The translations under genes were made by a program, and so were the position numbers. The notes beneath the pieces were generated by a model. It searched no databases. It was given only the letters and a program-made list of their open reading frames with translations, and had not been told where the DNA came from. From Stomatobaculum longum (GTDB taxonomy: Bacteria; Bacillota; Clostridia; Lachnospirales; Lachnospiraceae): DNA of 24,952 nucleotides. Positions 23,877-24,952 of this stretch are shown here, piece after piece (the stretch's first letter is position 1; every line of letters begins with the position of its first letter). The stretch spans positions 1 to 24,952 of the forward strand of contig CAJPKN010000015.1 in NCBI GenBank assembly GCA_905370385.1, written 5' to 3'.

Positions 23877-24335
23877 TTATTTTACTTTATTCTCTTTATC
23901 CGCCCGCTTCCGAAAGCTTGTCCGCTTCGTATGTATGCTTTCCCCGACGTCCTTGCGGCTTCTTCCGCGCTTTAGACAGGCAAGGCCAAACCCGAGCAGC
24001 GCAAAAAGAGAAATGAGAGCCGCACTCACCGGCTCGGCATAGTCCGAAGCCCTTTCGGTCCGCAGTCCGCCGGACTGTATCGGCAGCGCAAAGAGCTGTT
24101 CCGCCTCGGTCTTTGCCCGTAGATCCGCCTCCCACTCCCGCGTCTCCTCGGGCAACAAGCGAAGCGATACCCGCAGTTCCTCCCGCGCCGCGCGCTTTTC
24201 CGCCCGCTGCAGCGCGCTCTTTTCCGCCGAAGCTTCGCTGAATAAATCAAGTTCCGGGTAGCGATCCGTGTAGGCCTGCTCTGCCTCGTACGCGCGCTCC
24301 CGCAAAGATGCGGGATTCAAATGCAGTTCATCCAT
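23877..24335 (-). CDS. Small single-TM protein at the head of the type VII locus, possible divergent EssA
   Basis: A 152-residue protein with a highly charged N-terminal part (1-98) including LHLNPASLRERAYEAEQAY and a helical AEKSALQRAEKRAAREE run. One TM follows (about 102-121), then a very basic C-terminal tail (KRGRSRKDV through KENKVK) that by the positive-inside rule should be cytoplasmic. No N-terminal signal is present, and an in-frame stop lies just upstream of the earliest possible ATG (24368). EssA in S. aureus has the same length, a C-terminal TM and a similarly charged body, but also a signal peptide. The ATG at 24335 has GGGAGG 13 bases upstream, which is long; the start could be 24368. 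Its promoter and position before esxA tie it to secretion. I call EssA only as a possibility. Confidence 0.6.
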   Translation of the reverse strand: MDELHLNPASLRERAYEAEQAYTDRYPELDLFSEASAEKSALQRAEKRAAREELRVSLRLLPEETREWEADLRAKTEAEQLFALPIQSGGLRTERASDYAEPVSAALISLFALLGFGLACLKRGRSRKDVGESIHTKRTSFRKRADKENKVK

Positions 24336-24387
24336 GGCACTCTGTGTTCCTCCCGTTCTTACCGGCATCTTTTGTCATTGTTTCGAT

Positions 24388-24419
24388 ATTATAGTAGTTA
24401 ATTCCCGACCTTTCGTCAA
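24388..24419 (-). promoter_or_regulatory. Promoter at the head of the type VII locus
   Basis: On the minus strand, TTGACG (24419-24414) is followed after 17 bases by TACTAT (24396-24391) and, overlapping it at 20 bases, a perfect TATAAT (24393-24388). It lies about 55 bases before the EssA-like start and after the upstream terminator, so it probably begins the locus transcript. Confidence 0.65.
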
Positions 24420-24477
24420 TGCGCGTTTTGCCTGCGTTTATCCGGTCACAACACAGCAATTCAAAAAAGGACAAATC

Positions 24478-24512
24478 AAAAGCGAGCGCTCGGGGGAGAG
24501 CGCTCGCTTTTA
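24478..24512. terminator. Intrinsic terminator separating the DUF3298 gene from the type VII locus
   Basis: A perfect 14-bp stem (AAAAGCGAGCGCTC and its complement) with a 6-base GGGGGA loop and flanking A and T runs, so it can work in either direction. It lies about 70 bases after the stop of the minus-strand DUF3298 gene. The 72 bases between them hold nothing else recognisable. Confidence 0.9.
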
Positions 24513-24584
24513 TTTGGGGGTTGTGCTTCTCTTTTTTGTTACTGCTTCGTTTATCTCGTAGGCATATCCTCCTCTCTTCCGGAT

Positions 24585-24952
24585 TTACATTGTGAGCCCG
24601 CTTAACGCTTCGGGCATCACAAATTGCAAACTTCCCATGGACATAGGCGCAACGTCGCCTTCGTCAAAACAAATGACCAGTTTTCCCTCACGGTTGATGT
24701 AAAAACTCTGCCGCTCCGAAATCTCCGTAAATTCATTCCCGGCGCTGTCGGAATCCAACCAGTACACATTTTCGGGATTCTGTGCCATAGCCTCCCGCAT
24801 CTGCCGCTTGATTTCCTCGCTCACGGCCTTGCGGTAGTCACTGCCCGGCGCAAACAAGTCCCGAAGCGTCATCAGCTTGCCGTCGCGCTTCCGTATTGTG
24901 AAATAATGCCGATTCTCGGCACTGTCCGCGCTCTGTGAGAGCTGCGTTAAGC
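24585..24952 (-). CDS. DUF3298/RsiV-like domain protein, N-terminus beyond window edge
   Basis: The frame is open from the window edge to a TAA at 24585, giving 121 residues of the C-terminal end. It matches the RsiV-type C-terminal domain: HYFTIRKRDGKLMTLRDLF, GSDYRKAVSEEIKRQM, and the typical close QSFYINREGKLVICFDEGD, VAPMSMGSLQFVMP. In RsiV this extracytoplasmic domain belongs to an anti-sigma factor and binds lysozyme; many Clostridia carry the domain in other lipoproteins or membrane proteins of unknown role. Start, signal and any TM are outside the window, so anti-sigma function cannot be judged. A terminator separates it from the type VII locus. Confidence 0.85.
   Translation of the reverse strand, partial: LTQLSQSADSAENRHYFTIRKRDGKLMTLRDLFAPGSDYRKAVSEEIKRQMREAMAQNPENVYWLDSDSAGNEFTEISERQSFYINREGKLVICFDEGDVAPMSMGSLQFVMPEALSGLTM

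Noticed and set aside
1..24952. CRISPR arrays, tRNA or rRNA genes, insertion sequences, prophage or restriction genes
   Set aside because: No regular direct-repeat array, cloverleaf or rRNA-like stretch, transposase or phage motif was found on either strand by reading.

Overview
The window looks like chromosomal DNA of a low-branching, GC-rich member of the Firmicutes, probably an oral or gut Clostridia (Lachnospiraceae-like). This rests on a Firmicutes-style division and cell-wall cluster, strong GGAGG-type ribosome binding sites, sigma-A promoters of the -35/17/-10 form, a DUF1292 protein, an RsiV-like DUF3298 protein and a type VIIb (Firmicutes) secretion locus. The species is an inference only. 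Almost all genes lie on the minus strand; only ychF and one lipoprotein gene are on the plus strand. No gene-free stretch exceeds about 220 bases, and no rRNA, tRNA, CRISPR, IS element or prophage gene was seen.

Region 1 (1-8021, minus strand) is a cell-wall and division cluster. In transcription order it runs lgt (lipoprotein diacylglyceryl transfer), rsmH (16S rRNA methylation), ftsL (divisome coiled coil), a class B penicillin-binding protein (transpeptidase), mraY (lipid I), murD (D-Glu addition) and ftsW (SEDS glycosyltransferase, cut by the window edge). Genes overlap by 4 bases (rsmH/ftsL, murD/ftsW) or 29 bases (ftsL/PBP), so translation is probably coupled. A probable internal promoter sits just after the PBP gene, before mraY. 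mraZ is not next to rsmH, and murE and murF are not between the PBP gene and mraY.

Region 2 (8022-16074) is mixed housekeeping. ychF is plus-strand, with a very good promoter and a strong terminator. Facing it is a large membrane-tethered protein with a Ser/Thr/Glu-rich stalk, of unknown function. Then follow a DUF1292 gene with its own consensus promoter and terminator, and a set transcribed in the order low-molecular-weight tyrosine phosphatase, gltX and a short UvrD/PcrA-type helicase. A plus-strand lipoprotein with two BLIP/DUF3862-like repeats diverges from the phosphatase gene.

Region 3 (16066-24512, minus strand) is a compact type VIIb secretion system. In transcription order it holds a small single-TM protein that may be a divergent EssA, the WXG100 protein EsxA, a short EsaA-like protein, the ubiquitin-like EsaB/YukD, the pseudokinase membrane protein EssB and the three-ATPase motor EssC. 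Good promoters precede the EssA-like gene and esxA. An intrinsic terminator directly follows esxA, which should let the small substrate be made in excess over the machine. No LXG or other toxin and no immunity gene is present, so effectors must be encoded elsewhere or beyond the edge. The most unusual DNA feature is a near-perfect 22-bp inverted repeat inside the start of essB. The last 368 bases hold the C-terminal half of a DUF3298/RsiV-like protein.
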